Shown: positions 41,147 through 50,376, counted from the first letter of the stretch. The stretch: 50,568 nt of DNA from CAMAXB01 sp964476565 (GCA_964476565.1 CAYZBG010000036.1:1-50568), one strand, 5' to 3'. The notes: generated by a model from the letters alone, not told the origin. Translations and numbers: made by a program.

Positions 41147-41758
41147 ATGACAACCGCCGCCGCTCTTCCGTCCGACCGCACCGGTCTGGCCCGCCGGCGC
41201 ATCCGTGGGTTCACCCTCTCCGAGGTGCTGATCGCGGCGACGCTCTCGGTCTTCGTGCTCGCCGGCGTGATGAGCGCGTTTCTGTTCGTCGGGCGCTCCA
41301 GCTTCGCCGCCAGCAGCTACAGCGAACTCGAGGCCGAGGCCCGCCGCGGCCTGGAAACGTTCGCGGAGGACGTGCGCATGGCGGAGGATGTGCGCTGGAA
41401 CGGTCCGCAAAGCCTCACCCTCGTCATCCGCCGCGCCGAAGGTCCCACCCGCGTGACCTACGCCTACGACAGCGACGCCCGCAGCGACACGTACCGGAGT
41501 TTTTATCGCATGGCGGGCGATGTAGACTCCGGGCAGCCGCGTCGCGCCCTGATCCGCAATCTGGCGCCAGATTTCGCCTTCAAACGCTACAAGCTCGAAC
41601 AGCCCGGCGTGATCGACAATGCGGCCGGAAACGATCTCGAAACGAAGCAGATCCAGCTCACGCTCCGCGCCATCCGCTCCGGCTCCACCGTGGCGGCCGC
41701 GACCAATTCGGTCGTTTCCGCACGGTACGTCCTGCGCAACAAACGGGTGAGCCAATGA
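41147..41758 (+). CDS. Type IV prepilin-like protein, PilW/GspJ type, first cassette
   Basis: This 203-residue protein has a prepilin signature: a basic leader ending in Gly21, then FTLSEV with Glu at +5 and a hydrophobic helix. The segment SELEAEARRGLETFAEDVRMAEDVRW and the closing SARYVLRNKRVSQ are of the PilW/GspJ kind. It would be processed by the prepilin peptidase and join the minor-pilin complex at the pilus tip. Its stop overlaps the start of the PilX-type gene by 4 bases. The two-residue pattern VTYAYDSDAR recurs in the second-cassette copy as IVYAYDASTR. Confidence 0.82.
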   Translation: MTTAAALPSDRTGLARRRIRGFTLSEVLIAATLSVFVLAGVMSAFLFVGRSSFAASSYSELEAEARRGLETFAEDVRMAEDVRWNGPQSLTLVIRRAEGPTRVTYAYDSDARSDTYRSFYRMAGDVDSGQPRRALIRNLAPDFAFKRYKLEQPGVIDNAAGNDLETKQIQLTLRAIRSGSTVAAATNSVVSARYVLRNKRVSQ

Positions 41759-43143
41759 GCACACGCGCAACGCATCGTCCTCTCCCCTGCCAGCCCGACA
41801 CCCGGCGCGGCTCGGTCCTGATTGTGGCCCTCCTCATCGCGGCGCTGCTTGCGCTCGCGCTGGGCAGTTACCTCAACCTGAACCTGACGTCGGCGCGCCT
41901 CGCCAAGCGCTCCTTTCACCAGCATGCCGCCTTCAACCTCGCCGAAGCCGGGGCTGAAGAGGCGCTGTGGTCCTTCAATCAGGCCGCGGTGAAGTCCGCC
42001 GATGCCTGGACGGAATGGACGCGCGACGGCAACGCGGCTTGGAGAAAAATCAACGGGTTTGATTTCGGGGCAAACACGTCGGGATCAGTGAAGGTTTACG
42101 TCGATAATGCCGCGCCGGCGCCCGGCACCCGGCCGAAGATCGTTTCGCTCGCCTCGGTCGAGTCACCGGGGCAATCGGCGGTCACCAAGATGATCGAGAT
42201 CACGCTGGCCCGCCGCTCCCCCTTCGCCAACGGCCTGATGGCGAAGGATTCGATCACCTTCAGTGGCGCCCGCACCACGGTCGACAGCTGGGATTCCGAT
42301 CCGGACGCCAATCCCGACACTGCACCCGTTCCCTACTCGCTGCCCGTGCGCAACGACCGGGGCACGGTCGCGAGCGCTTCGGTGATGAACACAGCCGTCC
42401 TGATCAACCACGCCACCGTGTGGGGCTACGTCGCCACCGGAGGAGAGCTTCCCCAGGTGGGTTCCGCCGGCTTGATCGGCCCCTTTGGCACCGAACCAGG
42501 TGGGGTTGACCCGACGCGGGTGTCGACGGATTTTTCCATTCAACTCGAGGCCGCGACGGCTCCAGAAGGCGGTACCGTGATCGCGTCCGTCGGCGAGACG
42601 CTCGGTACCCCGGGTGAGACCACGTCTTGGCGCACCTCGCATGTCGCGCTGCGCGGCAACGATACGCTCACCATTCTTGGCGATGTCACCCTCGTGCTCA
42701 CCGCCGGCAAGGGTACGCGCGCTCTCGACATCACCGGCAACGCCGCACTCGTCATCCCCGAAGGCTCCCGTTTGCGACTCTACGTCGAAGGAGATGTCCA
42801 CGTGGCCGGAAAGGGCATCCTCAACGCGAACAGTCAGCCCATCAACCTGCAGCTTTGGGGCACGCATCAGGGAGACGTGCCGCAGGACATCCATCTCGCG
42901 GGCAACGCAGCCTTGAACGGCGTGGTCCACGCCCCCGGGGCGGCCGTGCGGATCGTCGGCAACGGCGACGTCATGGGAGCAGTCGTGGCCCACTCCATCA
43001 CCCTGACCGGCGTCACCGATTTCCACTACGACGAAGCCCTAGCCCGCTGGGGCGACGGGCAGCCCTTCGGCGCGGTGCGTTGGGAGAGCGTCTCGGACGA
43101 GAGTGAACGGCGTCGCTACGAGGCGCTGTTGCAGGGTCTTTGA
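41755..43143 (+). CDS. PilX-type pilus assembly protein with a beta-solenoid-like C-terminus, first cassette
   Basis: This 462-residue protein has an N-terminal membrane helix preceded by Arg-Arg-Gly (RRGSVLIVALLIAALLALAL, residues 17-36), as in PilX-type proteins, and no prepilin cleavage site. The central segment includes FNLAEAGAEEALWSFNQ. From about residue 295 the sequence consists of short repeated beta segments around Gly-Asn-Ala or Gly-Asn-Asp (TLTILGDVTLVL, DITGNAALVIPEGS, HLAGNAALNGVV). This fits a beta-helix like the one annotated DUF7305 or bactofilin-like, by memory. It is the only large protein of the cassette and could be the adhesive or structural tip component. Confidence 0.75.
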   Translation: MSTRATHRPLPCQPDTRRGSVLIVALLIAALLALALGSYLNLNLTSARLAKRSFHQHAAFNLAEAGAEEALWSFNQAAVKSADAWTEWTRDGNAAWRKINGFDFGANTSGSVKVYVDNAAPAPGTRPKIVSLASVESPGQSAVTKMIEITLARRSPFANGLMAKDSITFSGARTTVDSWDSDPDANPDTAPVPYSLPVRNDRGTVASASVMNTAVLINHATVWGYVATGGELPQVGSAGLIGPFGTEPGGVDPTRVSTDFSIQLEAATAPEGGTVIASVGETLGTPGETTSWRTSHVALRGNDTLTILGDVTLVLTAGKGTRALDITGNAALVIPEGSRLRLYVEGDVHVAGKGILNANSQPINLQLWGTHQGDVPQDIHLAGNAALNGVVHAPGAAVRIVGNGDVMGAVVAHSITLTGVTDFHYDEALARWGDGQPFGAVRWESVSDESERRRYEALLQGL

Positions 43144-43269
43144 CGCCTTCAGCTAGGTGCGGCGGGCACTTGGTCCCCGATTAACGCCACTGCCCGGCAT
43201 TGGATCGCCCCCCCCAAGGCGCCAATTTCTGGCATCCATGATCAATTTTGGGACCATCGACCCGACGCC

Positions 43270-43289
43270 CTAGGCCCATGCTGGCCTAG
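43270..43289 (+). other. Hairpin upstream of the second pilin-like cassette
   Basis: CTAGGCC (43270-43276) pairs perfectly with GGCCTAG (43283-43289) around a six-base loop. There is no T-run, and it lies 69 bases before the ATG, so it is more likely a leader structure or an operator than a terminator. The rest of 43144-43358 shows no gene or clear promoter. Confidence 0.4.
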
Positions 43290-43358
43290 TGGACTACGCC
43301 TGTAAAACCACCCGCGCGACCCTAACGCCGGGCCCGCCGACCGCGCTACACTGGCGGC

Positions 43359-43874
43359 ATGATGAAGCCAGTAACCCAGTTCTCCGACCGCCCGGGTGCC
43401 CCACGCACCTTACGCCGGTCGGCCACGCTCCGCGCCTTCACCATCGTGGAGGTTGCCGTCGCCGCGGTGGTCCTCGCCTTCGGCATCAGCAGTGCCATCA
43501 TTACGATTCAGGCCGGCTACCGCACAATGGACGACGCCCGCAACCTGACGATTGCGTCCCAAGTGCTGCAGAGCGAACTGGAGCGGTTGCGCCTTCTGCC
43601 TTGGTCGAGCGACACTGGCGGCGAAAGCATCACCGGTCTGCCTGCGTCGGAGGAAGTCGATCTGACCAGCTCGTTCACGAGCAACGCCCAGATCGCCGGG
43701 CGCTTCACCCTCGTTCGCACCGTAGCCCAGACAACCGGGCGTGAAACGACGATGCGCGACATCACCCTCACGGTCTCCTGGACCGGGATCTATGGCGTCA
43801 CCCACAGCCGCACCTTCACCACCCGCTACTGCAAGGATGGTCTCTATGACTACTACTACACCGTTGCCAGCTAA
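43359..43874 (+). CDS. Type IV prepilin-like protein, PilV/GspI type, second cassette
   Basis: This 171-residue paralogue of the gene at 40662 has a basic leader, then FTIVEV with Glu at +5 and the hydrophobic helix. The residue before the cleavage site is Ala26 (TLRA-FTIVEV) instead of the usual Gly, the main difference from the first copy. Prepilin peptidases tolerate Ala poorly in many pilins, so processing may be slower or absent. The body keeps ARNLTIASQVLQSELERLRL and ends YDYYYTVAS. The gene overlaps the next one by 29 bases, so translation of the two is coupled. Confidence 0.8.
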   Translation: MMKPVTQFSDRPGAPRTLRRSATLRAFTIVEVAVAAVVLAFGISSAIITIQAGYRTMDDARNLTIASQVLQSELERLRLLPWSSDTGGESITGLPASEEVDLTSSFTSNAQIAGRFTLVRTVAQTTGRETTMRDITLTVSWTGIYGVTHSRTFTTRYCKDGLYDYYYTVAS

Positions 43875-44409
43875 GCGCCAAGGGGCACGGGGGTTCACCC
43901 TGGTCGAACTCCTGGTCGGCATGGGGCTCTCCGCCTTCCTGCTCGCCGGCGTCCTCACGTCGTTTCTTTTCATTGGGCGCAGCGGCCAAAACCTCTCCAA
44001 CTACAGCGACATGGAATCGGAGGCTCGCAGCGGCCTCGAGGTCTTTGCCCAGGATGTTCGCCAGGCGAGCGCGATCGGTTGGAACAGCGCCACCAGCGTC
44101 ACCCTCCTCGTCGACGGAGTAAACATCGTCTACGCCTACGACGCCAGCACCCGCATCTTGAACCGCCAAGGCACGGCGCTCATCACGGGTATCACCAACT
44201 TCGAGTTGATCGGCTACAACATCACCGGCGCGCTGGTCACCGCTTCAGCCGACCTCACGACTACGGCTGGACGGACCATGGCCGGCAAGATCACCAAGCA
44301 GCTGCAGATTTCGCTCAGCGCGAGCAAGAGCAGCGTCACCGTCGCCACCGCCACCAACACCGTGCTCTCCGCGCGGTACACCCTCCGCAACAAACGCGTC
44401 ACGACATGA
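43846..44409 (+). CDS. Type IV prepilin-like protein, PilW/GspJ type, second cassette
   Basis: This 187-residue paralogue of the gene at 41147 has its leader ending in Gly16, then FTLVEL with Glu at +5 and a hydrophobic helix up to about residue 40. The conserved SEARSGLEVFAQDVRQASAIG and the closing SARYTLRNKRVTT match the first copy. The ATG at 43846 lies inside the previous gene; later in-frame starts would remove the leader. The stop overlaps the following PilX-type gene by 4 bases. Confidence 0.82.
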   Translation: MTTTTPLPAKRQGARGFTLVELLVGMGLSAFLLAGVLTSFLFIGRSGQNLSNYSDMESEARSGLEVFAQDVRQASAIGWNSATSVTLLVDGVNIVYAYDASTRILNRQGTALITGITNFELIGYNITGALVTASADLTTTAGRTMAGKITKQLQISLSASKSSVTVATATNTVLSARYTLRNKRVTT

Positions 44410-45866
44410 ATGCCTCATCCTTCACCTCCCGCCGGCGCTCGGAGCGCGGCTCCGTCCTGCTGGTGGCGCTCATCTTTTCCGCGCTCATCGCCATCGCGCT
44501 GGGTTCTTATCTTTCCCTGGGCAACAGCGCGATGCAGTTCTCCCATCGCTCCCTCTACAACAACGCGGCGATGAACCTCGCCGAGACCGGCCTCGAGGAA
44601 GGCATGTGGTCGATCAACCAGATGCTCGAATCGAACGCCAATGCCTGGGACAACTGGACGACCGTCGGCAGCGATAAGAAGCGCACCTTCGGTCCCTTCG
44701 CGCTTGAGCAAGGCGTGACCGGCTCCGTCACAGTCTACGTGGAACGAGCGCCGCTGAACGCAACGCCGACCGGACTTGCGCCCATAATTCACACCAAGGC
44801 CACGGTGACGCTTCCGCGCGGACAGCCGATCGAGAAATGGATCACCGTGGAACTCAGCCGCCGTTCTCTCTTCGCAAATGGCCTGCTCGCGAAGAACTCG
44901 ATCACCTTCAATGGTAACACCGCGATGGTAGACAGCTACGACTCACGCAAGGGGATCTACAATCAGAACCTCGGCAGCGGTCAGTACAACCGCTATGCGG
45001 AAGGACCGGCCGCTAGCATCTCCGTGCAGGCGGACACCTTCAATCTGGGTAACGCTGACATTTACGGCTATGTGTCCGTCGGTACCACGACGGTGGATGC
45101 CGGACTGAACGTGGGGCCCAACGGCACGGTGTCCGGTGTCCTCGGCCAGACCGGCGTGATCGACTACGACCGAACCACGCCCAACTTCACCGCCAATCTG
45201 GAGGACGCCAAGGTACCCGCCACGAGCACGTACACTGCCAACCCCCTGATCACGACGATCGGTTCGATGACACTCCCGCGCCCAACCGACGTCGCAACGA
45301 CAGAGCCGGACGGGAAAGTCGTGTACTACATCACGGCCAACAAGATCGACATCGGCGGCAATGCGACGAACAAGCTCGTCATCGAAGAGGACAAGAACGT
45401 TGTCATCATCCTTACGCCCACCACGGGTACGGCCATCGACATCAAGGGCAACGCATCCATCGTCATTCAACAGGATGCCACGCTCAACATCTACACCGAA
45501 GCTGACGTCGCCATCGGCGGCAACGGCGTTGCCAACGACACCGCCAACCCGCCCGCCAACTTCATGTTGTGGGGAACACGGTCGTCGTCTGCCGGTTCAC
45601 TGCAGAACATCAGCGTGGCTGGCAACGGCCAGCTCAGCGCCGTGGTGTATGCGCCCAACGCGAATGTGACGGCCAACGGCGGCGGCACATCGGGCAATAT
45701 CATGGGCGCCATTGTCGGCAGCACGATCACGGTAACGGGTGGTTCGATGTTCCACTACGATATGGCCTTGGCCGAACTGAACGAAGACGAGCCCTTCGGC
45801 ATCAGCGTGTGGAACGAACTTACCACCGCGGCCGCCCGCGCCACCGTCGCCTCCAAGTTCAATTGA
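44406..45866 (+). CDS. PilX-type pilus assembly protein with a beta-solenoid-like C-terminus, second cassette
   Basis: This 486-residue paralogue of the gene at 41755 has an Arg-Gly-preceded membrane helix (ERGSVLLVALIFSALIAIAL, residues 14-33), FANGLLAKNSITFNG in the middle and the same repeated Gly-Asn-Ala-type beta segments in the last 250 residues (KIDIGGNATNKLVI, DIKGNASIVIQQ, SVAGNGQLSAVV). It ends with the shared FHYDMALAELNEDEPFG, as in the first copy (FHYDEALARWGDGQPFG). Two paralogues in tandem could give two alternative surface components. The stop codon lies 2 bases before the 3' end of the convergent RNase P RNA. Confidence 0.75.
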   Translation: MNASSFTSRRRSERGSVLLVALIFSALIAIALGSYLSLGNSAMQFSHRSLYNNAAMNLAETGLEEGMWSINQMLESNANAWDNWTTVGSDKKRTFGPFALEQGVTGSVTVYVERAPLNATPTGLAPIIHTKATVTLPRGQPIEKWITVELSRRSLFANGLLAKNSITFNGNTAMVDSYDSRKGIYNQNLGSGQYNRYAEGPAASISVQADTFNLGNADIYGYVSVGTTTVDAGLNVGPNGTVSGVLGQTGVIDYDRTTPNFTANLEDAKVPATSTYTANPLITTIGSMTLPRPTDVATTEPDGKVVYYITANKIDIGGNATNKLVIEEDKNVVIILTPTTGTAIDIKGNASIVIQQDATLNIYTEADVAIGGNGVANDTANPPANFMLWGTRSSSAGSLQNISVAGNGQLSAVVYAPNANVTANGGGTSGNIMGAIVGSTITVTGGSMFHYDMALAELNEDEPFGISVWNELTTAAARATVASKFN

Positions 45867-45867
45867 T

Positions 45868-46345
45868 CCAGTTTTGGGGCCGGTAAGCCGGATTCTGTTC
45901 CTCCCGCTTGCGCAGGATTCGGTCGGCATTTCTCTCGCCGGCGCCTCGCGGCGCCGGCGTCCGGATGTCGGTCGGCTTTCGCCGTCCGCACCCGGATGCG
46001 GCATACCCGTGACTGAAGGCCGGGCCGGCCAGTCACCTATTTTGCCTTGCACCGGAAGGGGTTTATCGTGCCGCCACCCTCGCGGGAGACGCGGTGGGCT
46101 CTTACCCCACCTTTTCACCCTTACCCTGAGCGAGCCCGCCTTGCGGCGAGTCGTAGGGCGGTTTGTTTTCTGTGACACTGTCCGTCACCGGGCTTTGAAA
46201 CCCGGCGCCCGCGCTTGCGGTGAAGCTCGCGCGGCATCCTGCCCTGCGGTGTCCGGACTTTCCTCTCCGTGTTGCTTAACGGGCGCGGCATTACCCGCAC
46301 CTTGGGATCAAAGAACACGGAGCGACGACCAGGCCCCAAAACTGG
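45868..46345 (-). ncRNA. rnpB: RNase P RNA, bacterial type A
   Basis: This is the catalytic RNA that matures tRNA 5' ends. On the minus strand the conserved blocks appear in order: GAGGAAAGTCCGG near the 5' end (P4 5' strand), GCAGGATGCCGC, the GGGTGAAAAGGTGGGGTAAG/AGCCCACCGC region, GGTGCAAGG, and ACAGAATCCGGCTTAC at the 3' end (P4 3' strand). The ends are set by a 14-bp perfect P1 helix: 46345-46332 pairs with 45881-45868. The exact mature ends may differ by a few bases. It is transcribed after the zinc-ribbon gene. Confidence 0.96.
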
Positions 46346-46426
46346 AAGAACAAGTCTGCCTTGCCTCCCGGGTCCGCGCAAGCCCCCGGTTCGGCTGTCG
46401 GCGTGGCAGGCGTCTCGAAGCTCCGG

Positions 46427-47128
46427 TCAATCCAGCCAGACGATACGACCGCATTGGTCGCAGGTCGCCAGTTTGTCGCCCTTGCGCGCCACGGCTTCAT
46501 TCTCGGACGACAGCTTGAGGTGGCAGCCGCCGCAGTTACCGCTCCGGACTGGCACACAAACGGGCATCTGGCGGGCCGCGATGCGGTCGTAGAGCCGCAA
46601 ACTCGGCTCGTCCAAGGGCTGTCGCGCTGCGGCCACCGCCGCCTCCGCTGTCTGCAGCTCCGTTTTCAGGTTCGCCTCCCGTTCAGCCAAGGTCTTCAGG
46701 CGGGCCTCATGGCCGGCGATGTTGGCCTTCAACACCGCCTCAGCCGCCGCGAAACGTTTCTTCGCCTCATCGATCTGATACATGACGCCGAGTTCCTTCT
46801 CCTCCAGCCCGCCGATCACGGACTGGGTCGTCTCGATCTCGTGGCCCAGGGCCTGATATTCGTCGTTCTTCCGCACCTGGAGCTGCTGGGTACGGTACTT
46901 CGCCAGCTTGTCCTCCGCGGACCCAATCTCGGTTTCGAGCAGTTTGCGTTTGGCCTCCAACTCCCGCAGCTCCGTCCGAGCCGCCTCGATCGCAGCCTGC
47001 TCCGCCCCGATCTTTTTCTTCACCGTCTCGACGTCGCCCGGCACCGCCTTGAGTTGGGTCATCACCGCCAGCCGGTGTTGATCGCGGTCCTGAAGGATGA
47101 GCAGTGGGGCAAGGGCGGGGTGGTTCAT
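46427..47128 (-). CDS. Coiled-coil protein with a C4 zinc ribbon (CT398-type)
   Basis: This 233-residue cytoplasmic protein has a long coiled coil (residues about 10-170, e.g. ELEAKRKLLETEIGSAEDKL) followed by a C-terminal zinc ribbon with two Cys pairs, CGGCHLKL and CDQCGR. This is the architecture of the CT398/zf-RING_7 family, which is widespread and often encoded near rnpB in other bacteria. A link to RNA, transcription or secretion has been proposed for members, but the role is not settled. The ATG at 47128 is chosen over a start at 47176 because the coiled coil follows directly. Confidence 0.9.
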   Translation of the reverse strand: MNHPALAPLLILQDRDQHRLAVMTQLKAVPGDVETVKKKIGAEQAAIEAARTELRELEAKRKLLETEIGSAEDKLAKYRTQQLQVRKNDEYQALGHEIETTQSVIGGLEEKELGVMYQIDEAKKRFAAAEAVLKANIAGHEARLKTLAEREANLKTELQTAEAAVAAARQPLDEPSLRLYDRIAARQMPVCVPVRSGNCGGCHLKLSSENEAVARKGDKLATCDQCGRIVWLD

Positions 47129-47235
47129 CGGCCCCAAGGTGTTAACTACGATTGGCGGCGAATCGACACGAAACACTCAGCCGGCGCGACTTCACGGCCT
47201 TGTCCGTCTGGCGGCAGCGGCACACACCCAGAGTC

Positions 47236-47649
47236 TCAGATATAATACATGTCCTCGCCGCCCTTGGTCACAAACTTGTCGAGCGAGTATCCACGGCATT
47301 TGGCTTCGAGGTCAGCGCGCACTTCCCGCCAGATCTGATCGACGCGACGCCCGCTCTGCCCTCCTCCGGTTCCGTTCAGTTCCAGCAGGTCGCCCTCGAT
47401 CAATTTGACGATGTCGTAGAGCGAGATTTGATCCGGCGCCCGTGCCAGCGCATAGCCGCCCTGCTTGCCGCGACGGCTGGTGATCAGGCCGCCGTTGCGC
47501 AGCTCGCTGAGGATCTGCACGAGGTAATTGGCCGGCACCGATTCGATCCGCGCCAGATCCTCGATGTGCGACAATTCATCCGTCCCCCAATGGCGGGCCA
47601 GCTGCGCCAGAACTCGGCAGGCATAGTCGACTTTGACAGACAATTTCAC
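47236..47649 (-). CDS. Rrf2-family transcriptional regulator without the Fe-S cysteines
   Basis: This 137-residue regulator has the Rrf2 winged helix (KLSVKVDYACRVLAQLARHW, then IPANYLVQILSEL-like VPANYLVQILSELRNGGLI) and the wing SRRGKQGGYALARAP. Rrf2 proteins such as IscR hold a [2Fe-2S] cluster through three Cys after the wing; here that region (IEGDLLELNGTGGGQSG) has none. It is thus closer to CymR-type members that sense through a protein partner or another ligand. It is a cytoplasmic dimer by family. It is transcribed away from gyrB; no target genes are adjacent. Confidence 0.9.
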   Translation of the reverse strand: MKLSVKVDYACRVLAQLARHWGTDELSHIEDLARIESVPANYLVQILSELRNGGLITSRRGKQGGYALARAPDQISLYDIVKLIEGDLLELNGTGGGQSGRRVDQIWREVRADLEAKCRGYSLDKFVTKGGEDMYYI

Positions 47650-47817
47650 GCGAGGCGGAGGGTAGAAACGAATCTTGGGTCCGCAACCTGAAATACCCGA
47701 GAATCACCACGGAAATCGGTGACATTCCGGCAAAGTTTTCGGTTGTGACCACCCCCGTTTTCCGATGGATTTTTGCCTTTGATTCAAGACCCGGAAGACC
47801 CTGTTTCACCCACCCGC

Positions 47818-50376
47818 ATGTCCGACTCCCCCGACCCGCAAAACGACGCCAAACACAAGGCCGGCACCGACGCTTACGATTCTTCGCAAATCCAAAAGCT
47901 GGAAGGACTTGAAGGCGTTCGTAAACGCCCGGACATGTACATTGGCGACACCAATGAACGTGGGTTGCATCACTGCGTTTTCGAGATTGTCGACAACTGC
48001 ACCGACGAGGCCCTCGCCGGCTTCGCCACGACGGTCAAGGTGACCATCCATTTGGACGGCTCCTGCTCGGTCGAGGACGACGGTCGCGGCATCCCGGTCG
48101 ACATTCATCCGAAGTACGGCATCCCGGCCTTGGAGCTGGTGCTGACCAATCTGCACGCCGGCGGAAAATTCGGCAAAGGCGCCTATCAAGTGTCCGGCGG
48201 CCTGCACGGGGTCGGCGCAAAATGCGTCAACGCCGTCTCGGAATGGTTTGAGGCGGAGGTGCGTCGCGGCGGCAAGGTCTACCAGATGCGTTTCGCCCAA
48301 GGTATCACCACCCAGAAGATGACGGTGATCGGCGACACCAAGAAGACCGGCACCAAGATCACGTTCAAACCCGATCCGGAGATCTTCAAGACCACGCGCG
48401 AGTTTCAGTACGAGATCCTCGCCAAGCGCCTCCGCGAACTCGCCTTCCTTAATCCTGGCATCCGCATCGAGCTGTCCGACGAGCGGTCGCAAAAGAGCGA
48501 GGTGTTCTACTTCAAGGACGGCATCACCGAATTCGTCCGGTACCTGAACCAGAACAAGAACGTCCTGCACGACAAACCGATCTCGTTCAGTGACAGCGTC
48601 GCCAACGAGGAAGACGCCTCAAAGCCGCCGATCACGGTCGACGTGGCGATGCAGTACAACGATTCGTACAACGATCAGATCTTCGCCTACGCCAACTCGA
48701 TCTTCAACATCGAGGGCGGCACTCACCTGTCGGGCTTCCGGACCGCGCTCACCCGCGTGGTCAACGCCTTTGCCAAGCAGAACAACCTGGTGAAGGAGAA
48801 GGACCCGGCCATCACCGGCGACGACGTGCGCGAAGGCCTCACCGCCGTCATTAGCGTGAAGGTGCCCGAGCCCCGCTTCGAAGGCCAGACCAAGACCAAG
48901 CTCTCCAACGGCGAGGTCGACGGCATCGTGCAAAAGATCGTCGGCGAGAAACTGAAGTTTGTCTTCGAGACCACGCCCTCGATCGCAAAACGCATGATCG
49001 ACAAGTGCCTCAACGCCGCCCGCGCCCGCGAGGCGGCACGGAAGGCCCGCGAAACCGTGCGCAAGGGCGCTCTCTCCGGCGGCGGCCTGCCGGGCAAGCT
49101 CGCCGACTGCTCAGAGCGCGATCCGGCCTTGGGCGAACTCTACATCGTCGAAGGCGACTCCGCCGGCGGCTCCGCGAAACAAGGTCGCGACCGCCGTTTC
49201 CAGGCGATCCTCCCGCTGCGCGGCAAGCTCATCAACACCGAGAAGGCCCGCCTCGACAAGGTGCTCTCCAACGAGGAAATCCGCACCCTCATCACCGCGA
49301 TCGGCACCGGCATCGGCGAAGGCGACGACACCGTTGGCGGCTTCAACGTTGAAAAGGCCCGCTACCACAAGGTCATCATCATGACCGACGCCGATGTCGA
49401 CGGCTCCCACATCCGCACCCTCCTGCTCACCTTCCTCTATCGGCAGATGCGCGGGCTGATCGAGCGGGGCTACGTCTACATCGCCCAGCCGCCGCTGTAC
49501 AAAATCAAGCGCAAGAAGCGCGAGCAGTACGTCGACAACGACGACCAGCTCAACCGGATCCTGCTCGAACTGGGTTCCGAGGACGTGATGCTCAAGCGCC
49601 TCAGCGACCAGCACACCTTCAGCCCGGCGCAGATCGACACCATCGTCGAGAACGTTGCCACCCTGGAGAAACTGGGCGCGGGTGTGACCCGTTACGGCGT
49701 CGACCTCGGCGCGTACCTCGACCGGCACGATCGCGAAACGCATGCTCTGCCGCGCTACATCGCACGCATCCGCGAAGGCAACAAGGAGAACCACGAGTTC
49801 CTCCGCGACGAAGCCGCCCGCGCCGCCTTCGTGCTCGCTCAGGGCCTCGATGCCGATCTCTCCGAGTCCAACGACGGCGGCAGCACGGCCCCCTTCCCCA
49901 CCGCCACACCGTTCAACGGCGACAAGAAGCCGCTGCACCTCGCCCGGCGCATCACCGTGCACGAGATCTTCGAAAGCACGGAGATGACCAAGCTGCTCAA
50001 GGCCATCGCAGCGACCGGCCTCGACATCAATCGCTTCACCCCCGGCCCCGAGGCCCGCTACACGGTCACGGAGAACATTGGCCAGAAGAGCGAGACCACC
50101 ACGGAGCTGTTCACCCCGCTCGAGATCCTGAGCCACATCCGCAGCCTCGGCCGCAAGGGCCTGAGCATCCAGCGCTACAAGGGTCTGGGTGAAATGAACC
50201 CCAAACAGCTGTTTGAGACGACGATGGATCCCGACAAGCGCCGCCTGCTGAAGGTGAACATCGCCGACGCCGCCAAGGCGGACGCCCTCTTCACCCTGCT
50301 GATGGGCGACGAAGTGCCCCCCCGCCGCCAATTCATCGAGGACAACGCACTGAACGTCCAGTATCTGGACGTTTGA
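47818..50376 (+). CDS. gyrB: DNA gyrase subunit B
   Basis: GyrB is the ATPase subunit of DNA gyrase, which introduces negative supercoils. This 852-residue copy has the GHKL ATPase part (EGVRKRPDMYIGD, EIVDNCTDEALAG, DDGRGIPVDIH, GGLHGVGAKCVNA) and the TOPRIM part with EGDSAGGSAKQGRDR, DADVDGSHIRTL and the C-terminal RYKGLGEMNPKQLFETTMDP. It is longer than the E. coli protein (804 residues), with extra residues at the N-terminus (Asp/Lys-rich, residues 1-20) and a Ser/Pro-rich insertion near residue 690. The ATG at 47818 is the first after the upstream gene. gyrA follows after 105 bases. Confidence 0.97.
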   Translation: MSDSPDPQNDAKHKAGTDAYDSSQIQKLEGLEGVRKRPDMYIGDTNERGLHHCVFEIVDNCTDEALAGFATTVKVTIHLDGSCSVEDDGRGIPVDIHPKYGIPALELVLTNLHAGGKFGKGAYQVSGGLHGVGAKCVNAVSEWFEAEVRRGGKVYQMRFAQGITTQKMTVIGDTKKTGTKITFKPDPEIFKTTREFQYEILAKRLRELAFLNPGIRIELSDERSQKSEVFYFKDGITEFVRYLNQNKNVLHDKPISFSDSVANEEDASKPPITVDVAMQYNDSYNDQIFAYANSIFNIEGGTHLSGFRTALTRVVNAFAKQNNLVKEKDPAITGDDVREGLTAVISVKVPEPRFEGQTKTKLSNGEVDGIVQKIVGEKLKFVFETTPSIAKRMIDKCLNAARAREAARKARETVRKGALSGGGLPGKLADCSERDPALGELYIVEGDSAGGSAKQGRDRRFQAILPLRGKLINTEKARLDKVLSNEEIRTLITAIGTGIGEGDDTVGGFNVEKARYHKVIIMTDADVDGSHIRTLLLTFLYRQMRGLIERGYVYIAQPPLYKIKRKKREQYVDNDDQLNRILLELGSEDVMLKRLSDQHTFSPAQIDTIVENVATLEKLGAGVTRYGVDLGAYLDRHDRETHALPRYIARIREGNKENHEFLRDEAARAAFVLAQGLDADLSESNDGGSTAPFPTATPFNGDKKPLHLARRITVHEIFESTEMTKLLKAIAATGLDINRFTPGPEARYTVTENIGQKSETTTELFTPLEILSHIRSLGRKGLSIQRYKGLGEMNPKQLFETTMDPDKRRLLKVNIADAAKADALFTLLMGDEVPPRRQFIEDNALNVQYLDV

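Larger units (their letters stand above)
40662..45866 (+). repeat. Tandem duplication of a three-gene pilin-like cassette
   Basis: The order V-type prepilin, W-type prepilin, PilX-type protein occurs at 40662-43143 and again at 43359-45866. Corresponding proteins are clearly similar, for example LTAASQLMQSEMERLRL versus LTIASQVLQSELERLRL, and SARYVLRNKRVS versus SARYTLRNKRVT. At DNA level the copies have diverged, so the duplication is old. Confidence 0.85.
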
